DNA of 17,786 nt, from the NCBI GenBank assembly GCA_030636255.1, contig DAOVXH010000013.1, forward strand, positions 1 through 17,786, read 5' to 3'. Below are positions 9,901 to 16,759 of the stretch, piece after piece (position 1 is the first letter of the stretch; the number at the start of each line of letters is the position of its first letter). The notes beneath the pieces were generated by a model, which saw only the letters and a list, made by a program, of their open reading frames with translations, did not search any database and had not been told where the DNA came from. The DNA is from Methanomassiliicoccales archaeon (lineage in GTDB: Archaea > Thermoplasmatota > Thermoplasmata > SG8-5). The position numbers and the translations under genes were made by a program.

Positions 9901-10403
9901 GGACCTTCGATGATGGAACAGAATCAATCACATTATATAATTCTGAACCAGAGTATGCATTTACCACTGAAGGTTTGGCCATAATAACACTAAGAGTTAC
10001 AGATACTGCTGGAAATATTGATACAGATACAACTCAGGTAACAATTGTGCCTATTGATACAGATGGAGATGGAACACCTGACTTTGAGGATGCTTTCCCC
10101 AATGATCCTGATGAAACTATTGACACGGACGGGGATGGAACTGGCGATAATGCAGACACAGACGACGACGGTGACGGAGTTCCAGACACCGAGGACTTTG
10201 CTCCATTAGACCCGGATGTTACTGAAGACCCAACAACTGTTCAAGAACCAGGAATTGGCCAATACTGGTGGCTAATTCTCATTCTAATTCTTGTACCAAT
10301 TATTCTTGTTGCGGCCTACATGATGAAGAAGAAACAGCCTCCAGAGGTGCCTGAGGAAACTGAAGAAATTGAAACGCCGGAAACGGAAGTACAAATAGAT
10401 TAA
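6987..10403 (+). CDS. Secreted, membrane-anchored NosD-type beta-helix protein with PKD and TSP3
   Basis: From the ATG at 6987 the product is 1138 residues. I prefer this start to the in-frame TTG at 6963 because GGTGA lies five bases before it and a clean signal peptide (MKRK plus a hydrophobic core, about 1-22) begins there. Residues about 45-620 are a right-handed parallel beta-helix with recurrent N-N-[TS] turns, closed by the NosD-like GGNYWSDY motif (589) and its D-G-D-G-F-G-D tail. A Big_5-like Ig domain (about 631-735), further Ig-like segments, a PKD domain (938-1019) and thrombospondin type 3 Ca-binding repeats (1024-1077, DTDGDGTPD type) follow. A membrane helix (about 1093-1113), lysines and an acidic 25-residue tail end it. 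This is typical of archaeal surface proteins binding or processing polysaccharide; no catalytic residues are recognised, so adhesion or carbohydrate binding is equally possible. The helix is very asparagine-rich. Confidence 0.88.
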   Translation: MKRKVTIILCVFLIFSSGFVLFDVEEEAEGKIVEQNGLMYTIHAPIRIDSDADFGIGVNGVSAGDGSLGTPWIIENLEIDGTGFGYCIYIGNTTDYFEVRDCYLHNASGISNWYYANSGLNTRNIENGTITNNTFISNDDYGLFHYLSANCTINNNTFDQNWANIYLSSSNNATFNNNTAYNGTYGFRLISSSNVTLNNNTMENNGVYLYSFLLEDLISHSMDTSNMVNGKSLQYWKNQVGGIVPIGAGQVILANCSEVIVENQSLDNCSLGIQLGYSSNNTVSNNSISNNTYGINMWYYSNDNIVNNNTIANTGTGIRLVEYSFQNNITRNNVSNNGLGISIYESNFNIVSNNNVSNNSNNGIQVTQSDSIIIKNNTAEFNNYGIYIKGENHVIENNSLNFNSNGTYISSDDAIIRNNTANHNDNYGIYVVDSFYCDISHNVVFENKYGLYLAYVILSSVDYNVASNNSWDGITLTSNSRYTTLDNNIAKYNDRNGIVFRFNTLDCVLSNSTVIYNNWSGIFMLDTHDNLIYGNLAAYNWLAEIEHISSIGTGDYIYSNTFIRRSDDYNYLALHFGNAAFWNESLPIGGNYWSDYNGIDANGDGFGDTAYTSIDGEAGARDYYPLIEPTVESHVISTTPNDSAIDILVDNSVTVVFSESMDTSVTPTIRDMSWPLTQFYFSGWSQTNVLNDTATWTHDDWTEDFQVRLKVSDYSTLDDYVAIPYSWCFNTKDSNAPTSWLSPIIPYWQTDSQLEITGFTDPDNSGIKNVSLYYRFSQDNINWGANTSAGTDTASPWSWSFTFPGYGYYEFYSIACDGVNNSEEAPSILNTTCGFDMAKPEIIDNSPISGTTGDGYTFLANVTDNLNLAEIRVVYWFGSDAEINTTMSLASGNQYENSISVSIFENEELHYYLMAKDEAGNWNSTTAITVPIIDNDIPNANAGPSQNAEIGEVVTFDGTGSTDNTEIINYTWTFDDGTESITLYNSEPEYAFTTEGLAIITLRVTDTAGNIDTDTTQVTIVPIDTDGDGTPDFEDAFPNDPDETIDTDGDGTGDNADTDDDGDGVPDTEDFAPLDPDVTEDPTTVQEPGIGQYWWLILILILVPIILVAAYMMKKKQPPEVPEETEEIETPETEVQID

Positions 10404-10412
10404 TTGGGTTTT

Positions 10413-10441
10413 GACCTCCCCGCGCTCACACACGGGGTGTC
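10413..10441. other. Imperfect GC hairpin after the beta-helix gene
   Basis: CCCCG (10418-10422) pairs with CGGGG (10433-10437) around a ten-base loop, and GAC (10413-10415) can pair with GTC (10439-10441) beyond a small internal loop. It lies ten bases after the stop of the beta-helix gene and may end or protect that message. No T-run follows on the plus strand. Its layout also recalls the subterminal hairpins at IS200/IS605 ends, but no transposase is present here. Confidence 0.4.
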
Positions 10442-10488
10442 CAAAGAAAATAATTAGAATTGTCACTCATTCATAAAATAATTCCAGT

Positions 10489-10714
10489 ACCCCGCCTCGA
10501 GCAAACTTTATCTAATCGTTTAGAAACCATGTTTGCTCGCCAGCGGAAAGGAACCAATGATAATTCGCCGGATACCTTTCCACGCAGTCCGCAGCTTTCC
10601 GTAAGGAAGCGAAGGATGAAATCATCACATACTCGAACCAAGTATGGTTCTCCCTACGTCTGAAAACAAGTTTTCAGCCTACTCACAAAGACAGGTCTTT
10701 GTTCGAGACGGGGC
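10489..10714 (-). ncRNA. Candidate structured RNA: chain of tetraloop-like hairpins in a closing helix
   Basis: The ends, 10489-10500 and 10703-10714, form a continuous 12-bp helix if read from the minus strand (ten Watson-Crick pairs and two G-U). On the plus strand the same two positions become mismatches, which favours the minus strand. Inside are six hairpins with four-base loops (loops at 10516-10519, 10601-10604, 10619-10622, 10641-10644, 10667-10670, 10692-10695) and two longer-range stems (10501-10506/10531-10536; 10545-10551/10575-10581). The stems are mostly perfect. I looked for the conserved cores of RNase P RNA, SRP RNA and group II intron domain V and did not find them; box C and D snoRNA motifs do not pair up either. 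It lies about 50 bases after aEF1B and is followed on the minus strand by a T-rich tract. It could instead be a mobile or DNA-level element with inverted ends. Identity is unknown. Confidence 0.55.
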
Positions 10715-10758
10715 ATGTTTCTGTAAAATATAGATTGTTGAAATAGAATTTGCCCTAT

Positions 10759-10781
10759 ATGACGCTCTAAATCAGCGTCAT
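10759..10781 (-). terminator. Hairpin across the aEF1B stop codon
   Basis: ATGACGCT (10759-10766) and AGCGTCAT (10774-10781) are perfect eight-base inverted repeats around a seven-base loop that contains the TAG stop of the aEF1B gene. On the minus strand T-containing AT-rich sequence follows at a distance. It may be a terminator or 3'-end stabiliser; part of the stem is coding sequence. Confidence 0.45.
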
Positions 10782-11033
10782 GGTGATTACTTTAGCGCTC
10801 TGGACGTCCTCGACTTCTGCAATCATCGCTTCAAGTTTGTCCATTATGCCTTCCTGGTCATCAACGAGAACATTCATCATAAGCGCCTTTAGGCCGAAAG
10901 CGATTGGCTTAATCTCGGTCTGCTCAATCTTGGAGATGTCGCCTATCTTTATCTCTACCTTGCTCTTGATGTCATCTAGACTTGTTTCAATTCCCTCTGG
11001 CATTATCTCAAAAGTAATGCTTACCTGACCCAT
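10767..11033 (-). CDS. ef1b: Archaeal elongation factor 1-beta (aEF1B)
   Basis: This 88-residue protein is the guanine-nucleotide exchange factor that reloads elongation factor 1-alpha with GTP during translation. The whole sequence matches the small archaeal EF-1B form, which is only the C-terminal exchange domain of the eukaryotic protein: an N-terminal strand (GQVSITFEIMPEG), the characteristic I-K-P-I-A-F-G-L-K-A stretch at about 41-51, and a C-terminal strand ending VITMTLI. Length is normal for the family. AAGGAGG seven bases before the ATG is a strong ribosome site and overlaps the stop codon of the upstream zinc-protein gene, so the two are cotranscribed and probably coupled. The 82-codon open frame on the opposite strand is a shadow of this gene. 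Confidence 0.95.
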   Translation of the reverse strand: MGQVSITFEIMPEGIETSLDDIKSKVEIKIGDISKIEQTEIKPIAFGLKALMMNVLVDDQEGIMDKLEAMIAEVEDVQSAKVITMTLI

Positions 11034-11045
11034 ATTATTGCCTCC

Positions 11046-11231
11046 TTAAGGTCCCTCATGGCCGCATTCCGGGCACTGGTATTCTACACTCTGGTCCCTG
11101 CACCGGATGCATCTGCCAAGGCTCTTTGTACCGCATCCTGGGCAATTGAACTGGGTGTTTCCCTTTCCTACCAGCCTGGTGCCGCATGAGGCACATTCCT
11201 GATCGTGTTCCATGAATATCGAGTCGGCCAT
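11046..11231 (-). CDS. Small four-CxxC zinc protein (HVO_2753-like)
   Basis: This 61-residue protein carries four CxxC pairs at C13/C16, C30/C33, C41/C44 and C53/C56, three followed by glycine as in zinc ribbons, so it probably binds two zinc ions. Short archaeal proteins of this type (HVO_2753-like) are often encoded beside elongation factor 1-beta, as here. A translation- or RNA-linked role is the natural inference, but no activity can be read from the sequence. The gene ends 12 bases before aEF1B, with TAA running directly into the aEF1B ribosome site. The start at 11231 gives a nearly leaderless message; M7 (11213) is an alternative that keeps all cysteines. Confidence 0.88.
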   Translation of the reverse strand: MADSIFMEHDQECASCGTRLVGKGNTQFNCPGCGTKSLGRCIRCRDQSVEYQCPECGHEGP

Positions 11232-11243
11232 TTACTACTATGG

Positions 11244-11254
11244 TATATATCTTT
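11244..11254 (-). promoter_or_regulatory. Box A of the zinc protein-aEF1B operon
   Basis: On the minus strand AAAGATATATA lies about 18-20 bases before the ATG at 11231, without any ribosome site between. This fits a transcript starting at or close to the start codon. Confidence 0.45.
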
Positions 11255-11278
11255 TGTATTTCTGATAATGGTGGGATA

Positions 11279-11387
11279 TGGTGTATTCCTCATACACCAA
11301 GGGTCTTCTAAAAAACACTATTTTTTCTGTATCATTCAGTGATAGCCAGTGTATTTTTTAATCCGGGAAAAATTATCATGGTGTATT
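11279..11387. repeat. TGGTGTAT repeats in the divergent promoter region
   Basis: TGGTGTAT at 11279-11286 and its complement at 11292-11299 form a perfect eight-base inverted repeat around five bases. A direct copy, within the identical ten-base ATGGTGTATT (11278-11287), recurs at 11378-11387. The sites lie between the divergent promoters of the aEF1B operon and the peptidase gene, where a regulator could bind. The remaining sequence of this gap holds no gene that I can see. Confidence 0.5.
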
Positions 11388-11415
11388 GTGTTTATGTCGG
11401 TGTTCTGCAGCTCAA

Positions 11416-11424
11416 GTATATATA
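11416..11424 (+). promoter_or_regulatory. Box A of the C25-peptidase gene
   Basis: GTATATATA is a good archaeal box A. A start about 24 bases on (near 11443) leaves a leader of about 20 bases holding AAAGGAAG, the probable ribosome site, before the ATG at 11465. Confidence 0.55.
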
Positions 11425-11464
11425 TTCTCATTAACATGAATTAGATAAGTTGAAAGGAAGTTGA

Positions 11465-14400
11465 ATGTATATGAAGAAGGTTATTAGCCTCTTGATAGTT
11501 GGTTTGTTTCTCATTACCTCAGTCATGGGTGTCCTCAGTGTTCATAGTGAGGCATCATCTAATCTTAGCATCTCCGAGATTAACATGACAAGAACATACC
11601 AGCCTCCAGTAATCTCATCCTCTGTCTTTGACAAGATAGAGATTTCAGGACTGGAGAGCTACTATCAAGAAGGAAAACCTGTAATTCCTTTCGAACCCGT
11701 GACAGTGCTGATACCTCAGGGGGAAGAACCGTATGAGATATTGGTCCTCGAAGGCGTCGATAAGATGCTGGATGGAAAATATAACTTTGAAATAACCCAG
11801 GGATCTAAACCAACAGGGATAGAAAACGAGGAGGAGGCTAAGTATACTACCTGGGAGGGCGGAGTACCATATTTCCCCCCTGAGACTTTTTCAGATGCTG
11901 GCACGCATATTTACAGGGGATATTCCCTGTTGACCATCAATGTTTTTCCTTTAACATGTTATGCTGATGGTACTATATCTTATTATGAAACAATACATAT
12001 AACTATAAAGACAAGGCCCTCGGAAGATTTTGAAAAGGGTAATATGTTCAGGGGACTGGAAAAGGATAGAGAAGAGGTTCTTAGCCGGGCCGATGACGTT
12101 TCCATGTTATCTGATTATGATGTGGGCAGCAGTATCGACGCATTATTGCCAGGCGCATATGATTATGCCATAATTACTGACGAGAGCCTCATTCCAGAGT
12201 TCCAATCTCTTGTGGACTGGAAAAATAGCTTAGGCATAAGCACCACCATCAAAACGGTCCAGGAAATTCAGGTGGAGTATCAGGGAGATGATTTACAGGA
12301 AAAGATTCGCAATTTCATCAGGGACGCATATGTCACATGGAACATTGATTATGTGCTCCTGGGTGGAGATGTGGAGATTATTCCTCACAGGGGTTTCTAC
12401 GGTCTAGTTGGGGTTGAATACGAGGATTTCGACATACCGGCTGACATCTATTATGCTGCCCTGGACGGAACCTGGGATGATGATGGTGACAAGATATGGG
12501 GCGAGATAGGAGAGGATGACCTATATGCTGAGGTATATGTGGGCAGGGCTCCAGTCAATAATCCTCAAGAAGTAGCCAGGTTCGTGGAGAAGATAATAGC
12601 TTACGAGAGTGTTCCATCTGAATCCCCAGTAATAACACAAACCATTTTCTCTGGCCAGGCCCTTGATAATGTAATTACCTGGGGCGGGGATTACAAGGAC
12701 AAAATAGAAAAATTCATTCCTAGTAATTACAATATCAGTAAATATTATGACAAGGACAGTACATTCAATAAATTTGAAATTATTGGCGAAATAAACAATG
12801 GAACTCACTTAATAAACAATATGGGCCACGGGAACATCGCCCAAATTAGTGGGATGAATTTGGGCGACATAGATTTGATGACCAATGAAGATTATTTCAT
12901 ATGGTACAGCCAGAGCTGTTATGTTGCATCCTATGATAACAGGAACACCGTAGGCGGAAGTATGTCATTTGACAGTATTGCCGAACAAATGGTCACAAGC
13001 GAAGATGGTGGTGCAGTGGCCTTCCTTGGAAACAGCAGGTACGGTTGGTACACACCTGGTCACACATCAGGAACCTCTCAGCTATATGACGAGGAATTTT
13101 TCAATGTACTGTTCAATAAAGAAGAAACAAAAATAGGAAAGACCCACCAAATATCAAAAGAAAAGTTTGCACCAGTGATCTGGATTCTTGGCTCCTATCG
13201 CTGGGTTTATTTCTCACTTAATCTTCTTGGAGACCCCACATTAAGTATAAATGGAAATGTAATTGATTCACCAGATAACCTTCAAGCAGACCCTGGAAAT
13301 AGCTTTGTTGACCTTACCTGGGATGCCCCAGAGAATTCTATAGGAGTCACCAATTACAATATATACAAAGGAACAAACAGTGGAAATGAGGTGTTTTACA
13401 CTACCATAGGTAATGTTCTTTCATACACAGATAATGATGTGACCAATGGAATAACATATTACTATAAGGTCAGTGCAATAAGTAATGAAGGGGAGAGTGG
13501 ATTTACCAATGAGGCAAGTGCCTCCCCTGGAATACCTTCTGAACCAATTTTCCTCACAGCGACACCAGGTGACAGTGAAATTATTCTGTCCTGGACTCCA
13601 CCACTTGAAGATGGCGGTCACCAGATAACCAATTACATGGTTTATCGGGGAACTACCATTCTAAATTTGGCTCGAATTATCACACTGGGGAATATTACAA
13701 ATTACTATGATGGCTCAATAATCAATGGTCAGAGATACTATTATCGGATAACAGCCTACAATTCATTATTTGAAGGGTATATGTCAAATCGGGTAGATGC
13801 TATTACTGGAATTCCCAGCGAACCCTTAAATCTCCAGGCATCCCCTGGAGACAATCATGTTTGGCTTACCTGGGAACCTCCATTGGATGATGGAGGCTTG
13901 GAAATAACCAATTACATTATCTACAGGGGAACAGTAAGTGGAAAGGTGGTGTATCTTGAAACTTCCAGCAATGACCTGGAGTACATAGATTACAATGTTC
14001 TTCCAGAAACCACCTATTATTATCGTGTCAGCACCCAAAACACTGCTTTCGAGGGGTCCATGTCAAATGAAGCAGGGGCAATGCCCTTCACAATAAGATG
14101 GCCCATGTTCAGGAGAGATATAGGCAATACTGGCTTTGCCTCTGTAAATACCAGCACAAATGATCTGAATCTGAAATGGAGCTTTTTAACTGATGATTTT
14201 GTATCTTCCTCACCTTCCATAGACAAAGACGGGACAATTTATTTTGGCTCAGATGATGGAAATCTCTATGCAATGCATCCTGGAGGCAGGTTGGAATGGA
14301 CCTATTCAACAGGCAATAAAATTTGTACATCTTCACCGGCAGTGGCCCCGGATGGGACAATTTACATTGGCTCATATGACAAGAATCTTCATGCTGTAAA

Positions 14401-16711
14401 CCCAGATGGAATCCTCAAATGGAAATATCGCACTCCCAAGGCAATAACTACGTCTCCAGCTATAGGCCCAGACGGCACCATTTACTTTGGTTCAGACAAT
14501 AACAGATTATATGCTATGAATCCAGATGGAAACCTCAAATGGTTCTTTAGAACAAAGGGAGATATACGCTCTTCTCCTGCACTGGGCACAGATGGAACCG
14601 TGTACTTTGGTTGTGATGACAATAGGGTAATTGCATTGGATTCCGATGGAAAACTAAAATGGAGTTATACAACAAATGATAAAGTATCATCTTCCCCGGC
14701 AATCGGCCAGGACGGGACTGTTTACATTGGCTCCTATGATGGGAATCTCTATGCCCTGAGCTCCAATGGTTATCTAAGATGGAAATATCAAACAGATGGA
14801 ATTGTCACTTCATCACCATCCGTTGACCAGGATGAGAATATTTACATATCTTCAGCCGATGGAAATATCTATTCATTGAATTCAGGCGGAGTATTGAATT
14901 GGAAATACTCAACTTCCGATTATGTATCTTTATCATCACCAGCAATAGATTCTGAAGGAAATATCCATATTGGAGCTGGAACCAATATTATCTCACTTAA
15001 CCCAAATGGCACTTTGAAATGCAGTTATAGTACAGGGAACTTGGTTGCATCATCTCCAGCAGTAGACATTGATGGAACAATATATGTGGGTTCCACAGAT
15101 GGTAAATTATATTCATTTGTCAACAATTCTTATAATGGTCCAATACAGAATGTCATGACCGGAGAGAGCTTTGATTTCATACAGGCAGCAATAGATGATT
15201 CTGATACACTGGATGGACATATTATCACAGTGGCTGCAGGAGCCTATACTGAGAATGTAATAGTGAACAAGAAACTCACAATAATGGGAGAGAATCGCGA
15301 CACCGCAATAGTCAGTGGAGGTGGTTCAGGACATGTGTTCCATGTAATTTCTGATGATGTGCAAATATCCGGCCTTACCATTAGAGACGCAGGTCCAATT
15401 TTCCTTGACTCTGGAATTATGGTGGAGGACTCCTCAAATGTCAGGATTTACAATAATATCATTTCCAGTAATCCCATGAACGGCATTAGAATGATTGACA
15501 GCGATTCTGCACAAAGCTGCCTGGTGGAGGACAATATAATATCAAGCAATTATTATGGAATATATGTCTGGCTATCAAATGACAATATTATCAGGAACAA
15601 TGATGTTCAGATGAACAATTATGGAATTCATGTATGGGACGCAGATTCAAACATAATCGAATCCAATACAATATCCTTCAATAATGGGATAGGAATAACA
15701 CTTCAGGGTGCAGAATTTAACAGCATCTATCACAATTCAATATTTGATAATAGTATTCAGGCCAGTGAATCAGATGGTCTCAATACCTGGGATGATGGTT
15801 ACCCGTCAGGTGGCAATTACTGGGGAGATTATGTAGGAATGGACTTATTCTCCGGACCTGCCCAGGACATACCTGGAAGCGATGATTTCGGTGACCTTCC
15901 TTACACAGGAATTCTAGGTGCTGGAGTCTCGGTGGATTCATATCCTGTCTTTGAGGGAGGAATCACCATTGTCCGCATTGAAATAAACCCTGATACGGCA
16001 CAAGTAACAGCCAATGAGGACCTGAAGTTTATTGCCCAGGCATTTGACGAGAACGACAATGAGGTTCAGGACATCATATTCTCATGGGCCACAGATGTAG
16101 GAGTCATAAATCAGGCAGGGTTCTTCACTGCCCAGCCATTGCCGGAAACAGGCTATGTTGAGGCAGCATTTGGTGAACTATTCACTAGAGCCAGTGTTGC
16201 AATTCTCAGCAATAATTCTTATACTTTTAATCTGACAGATGGTTGGAATCTGGTATCTATTCCCCTGATTCCTGATAATACCTTAATCGCAGATGTACTT
16301 GTTTCCATCCAGGGTAAGTGGGACAGGCTGAAATACTATGATGCCCAGGATAAATTAGATTCCTGGAAGACTTATTCTGTATATTCAAGCTCCAATGACA
16401 TTACTGATATCCAGCATACCATGGGATTCTGGCTCCATACCACCGAGGAATGCCAACTAACCATAACCGGCTCAAGGCCCATAATTACAGACATAAACCT
16501 TTACGCTGGCTGGAACCTTGTAGGATTTCCCAGAGAGACTTCACTGAGCATCGAGAGCACACTTGCAGGAACCAGCTATGACATGGTAGAGGCCTTTGAC
16601 GCAGAATCCCCATATATGGTAAGCCAGCTCACTGATATGGACTTGATGAACCCTGGAAGTGGGTATTGGGTTCATGTGACCGCGGATACTGTGTGGACAG
16701 TGAATTGGTGA
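11465..16711 (+). CDS. Secreted gingipain-type (C25) peptidase mosaic with FN3, PQQ-like propeller and beta-helix
   Basis: The 1748-residue product opens with a signal peptide (MKK at 3-5, hydrophobic to about 24) and a C25-type propeptide (pattern G-K-P-V-I-P-F near 58). The cysteine-peptidase domain (about 225-600) shows the gingipain dyad: H455 in MGHGN and C485 in YSQSC, thirty residues apart. Three FN3 domains follow (603-689, 690-782, 783-877), the last two opening with IPSEP. Residues 879-1220 hold eight PQQ-like repeats (SSPA-x5-DGTIY-x-GS, then LKW); the LKW strand before the first repeat probably closes the eighth blade. Then come a NosD-like beta-helix (about 1235-1497, GGNYWGDY near its end), an Ig-like domain (1498-1580) and a GWNLVS/GYWVH-type C-terminal module (1585-1748). 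There is no C-terminal membrane helix. Likely an exported protease, possibly degrading environmental protein; substrate unknown. ATG 11465 is preferred to 11471 by ribosome-site spacing. Confidence 0.9.
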   Translation: MYMKKVISLLIVGLFLITSVMGVLSVHSEASSNLSISEINMTRTYQPPVISSSVFDKIEISGLESYYQEGKPVIPFEPVTVLIPQGEEPYEILVLEGVDKMLDGKYNFEITQGSKPTGIENEEEAKYTTWEGGVPYFPPETFSDAGTHIYRGYSLLTINVFPLTCYADGTISYYETIHITIKTRPSEDFEKGNMFRGLEKDREEVLSRADDVSMLSDYDVGSSIDALLPGAYDYAIITDESLIPEFQSLVDWKNSLGISTTIKTVQEIQVEYQGDDLQEKIRNFIRDAYVTWNIDYVLLGGDVEIIPHRGFYGLVGVEYEDFDIPADIYYAALDGTWDDDGDKIWGEIGEDDLYAEVYVGRAPVNNPQEVARFVEKIIAYESVPSESPVITQTIFSGQALDNVITWGGDYKDKIEKFIPSNYNISKYYDKDSTFNKFEIIGEINNGTHLINNMGHGNIAQISGMNLGDIDLMTNEDYFIWYSQSCYVASYDNRNTVGGSMSFDSIAEQMVTSEDGGAVAFLGNSRYGWYTPGHTSGTSQLYDEEFFNVLFNKEETKIGKTHQISKEKFAPVIWILGSYRWVYFSLNLLGDPTLSINGNVIDSPDNLQADPGNSFVDLTWDAPENSIGVTNYNIYKGTNSGNEVFYTTIGNVLSYTDNDVTNGITYYYKVSAISNEGESGFTNEASASPGIPSEPIFLTATPGDSEIILSWTPPLEDGGHQITNYMVYRGTTILNLARIITLGNITNYYDGSIINGQRYYYRITAYNSLFEGYMSNRVDAITGIPSEPLNLQASPGDNHVWLTWEPPLDDGGLEITNYIIYRGTVSGKVVYLETSSNDLEYIDYNVLPETTYYYRVSTQNTAFEGSMSNEAGAMPFTIRWPMFRRDIGNTGFASVNTSTNDLNLKWSFLTDDFVSSSPSIDKDGTIYFGSDDGNLYAMHPGGRLEWTYSTGNKICTSSPAVAPDGTIYIGSYDKNLHAVNPDGILKWKYRTPKAITTSPAIGPDGTIYFGSDNNRLYAMNPDGNLKWFFRTKGDIRSSPALGTDGTVYFGCDDNRVIALDSDGKLKWSYTTNDKVSSSPAIGQDGTVYIGSYDGNLYALSSNGYLRWKYQTDGIVTSSPSVDQDENIYISSADGNIYSLNSGGVLNWKYSTSDYVSLSSPAIDSEGNIHIGAGTNIISLNPNGTLKCSYSTGNLVASSPAVDIDGTIYVGSTDGKLYSFVNNSYNGPIQNVMTGESFDFIQAAIDDSDTLDGHIITVAAGAYTENVIVNKKLTIMGENRDTAIVSGGGSGHVFHVISDDVQISGLTIRDAGPIFLDSGIMVEDSSNVRIYNNIISSNPMNGIRMIDSDSAQSCLVEDNIISSNYYGIYVWLSNDNIIRNNDVQMNNYGIHVWDADSNIIESNTISFNNGIGITLQGAEFNSIYHNSIFDNSIQASESDGLNTWDDGYPSGGNYWGDYVGMDLFSGPAQDIPGSDDFGDLPYTGILGAGVSVDSYPVFEGGITIVRIEINPDTAQVTANEDLKFIAQAFDENDNEVQDIIFSWATDVGVINQAGFFTAQPLPETGYVEAAFGELFTRASVAILSNNSYTFNLTDGWNLVSIPLIPDNTLIADVLVSIQGKWDRLKYYDAQDKLDSWKTYSVYSSSNDITDIQHTMGFWLHTTEECQLTITGSRPIITDINLYAGWNLVGFPRETSLSIESTLAGTSYDMVEAFDAESPYMVSQLTDMDLMNPGSGYWVHVTADTVWTVNW

Positions 16712-16730
16712 AGCTTTTTAGTTAGAAAGA

Positions 16731-16738
16731 CTTAAATT
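16731..16738 (+). promoter_or_regulatory. Box A of purP
   Basis: CTTAAATT is centred about 25 bases before the ATG at 16760 and no ribosome site lies between, the classic spacing for a leaderless archaeal message. A T5 run at 16715-16719, just after the peptidase stop codon, may end the upstream transcript. Confidence 0.5.
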
Positions 16739-16759
16739 CAAGACCGGTTTTCCCACGTT

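Noticed and set aside
10460..10663. A 67-codon plus-strand open frame in the gap after the beta-helix gene
   Set aside because: It runs straight through the chain of perfect hairpins, has no box A or ribosome site at a useful distance and its sequence resembles no protein; the structure explains the region better.
10489..10714. RNase P RNA, SRP RNA or a group II intron core
   Set aside because: I did not find the conserved RNase P core segments, the SRP GGAAG-type domain in its helix context, or a proper domain V; a formal model search could overturn this.
10780..11028. An 82-codon plus-strand frame opposite aEF1B
   Set aside because: It mirrors almost exactly a clearly identified conserved gene and shows no start signals of its own.
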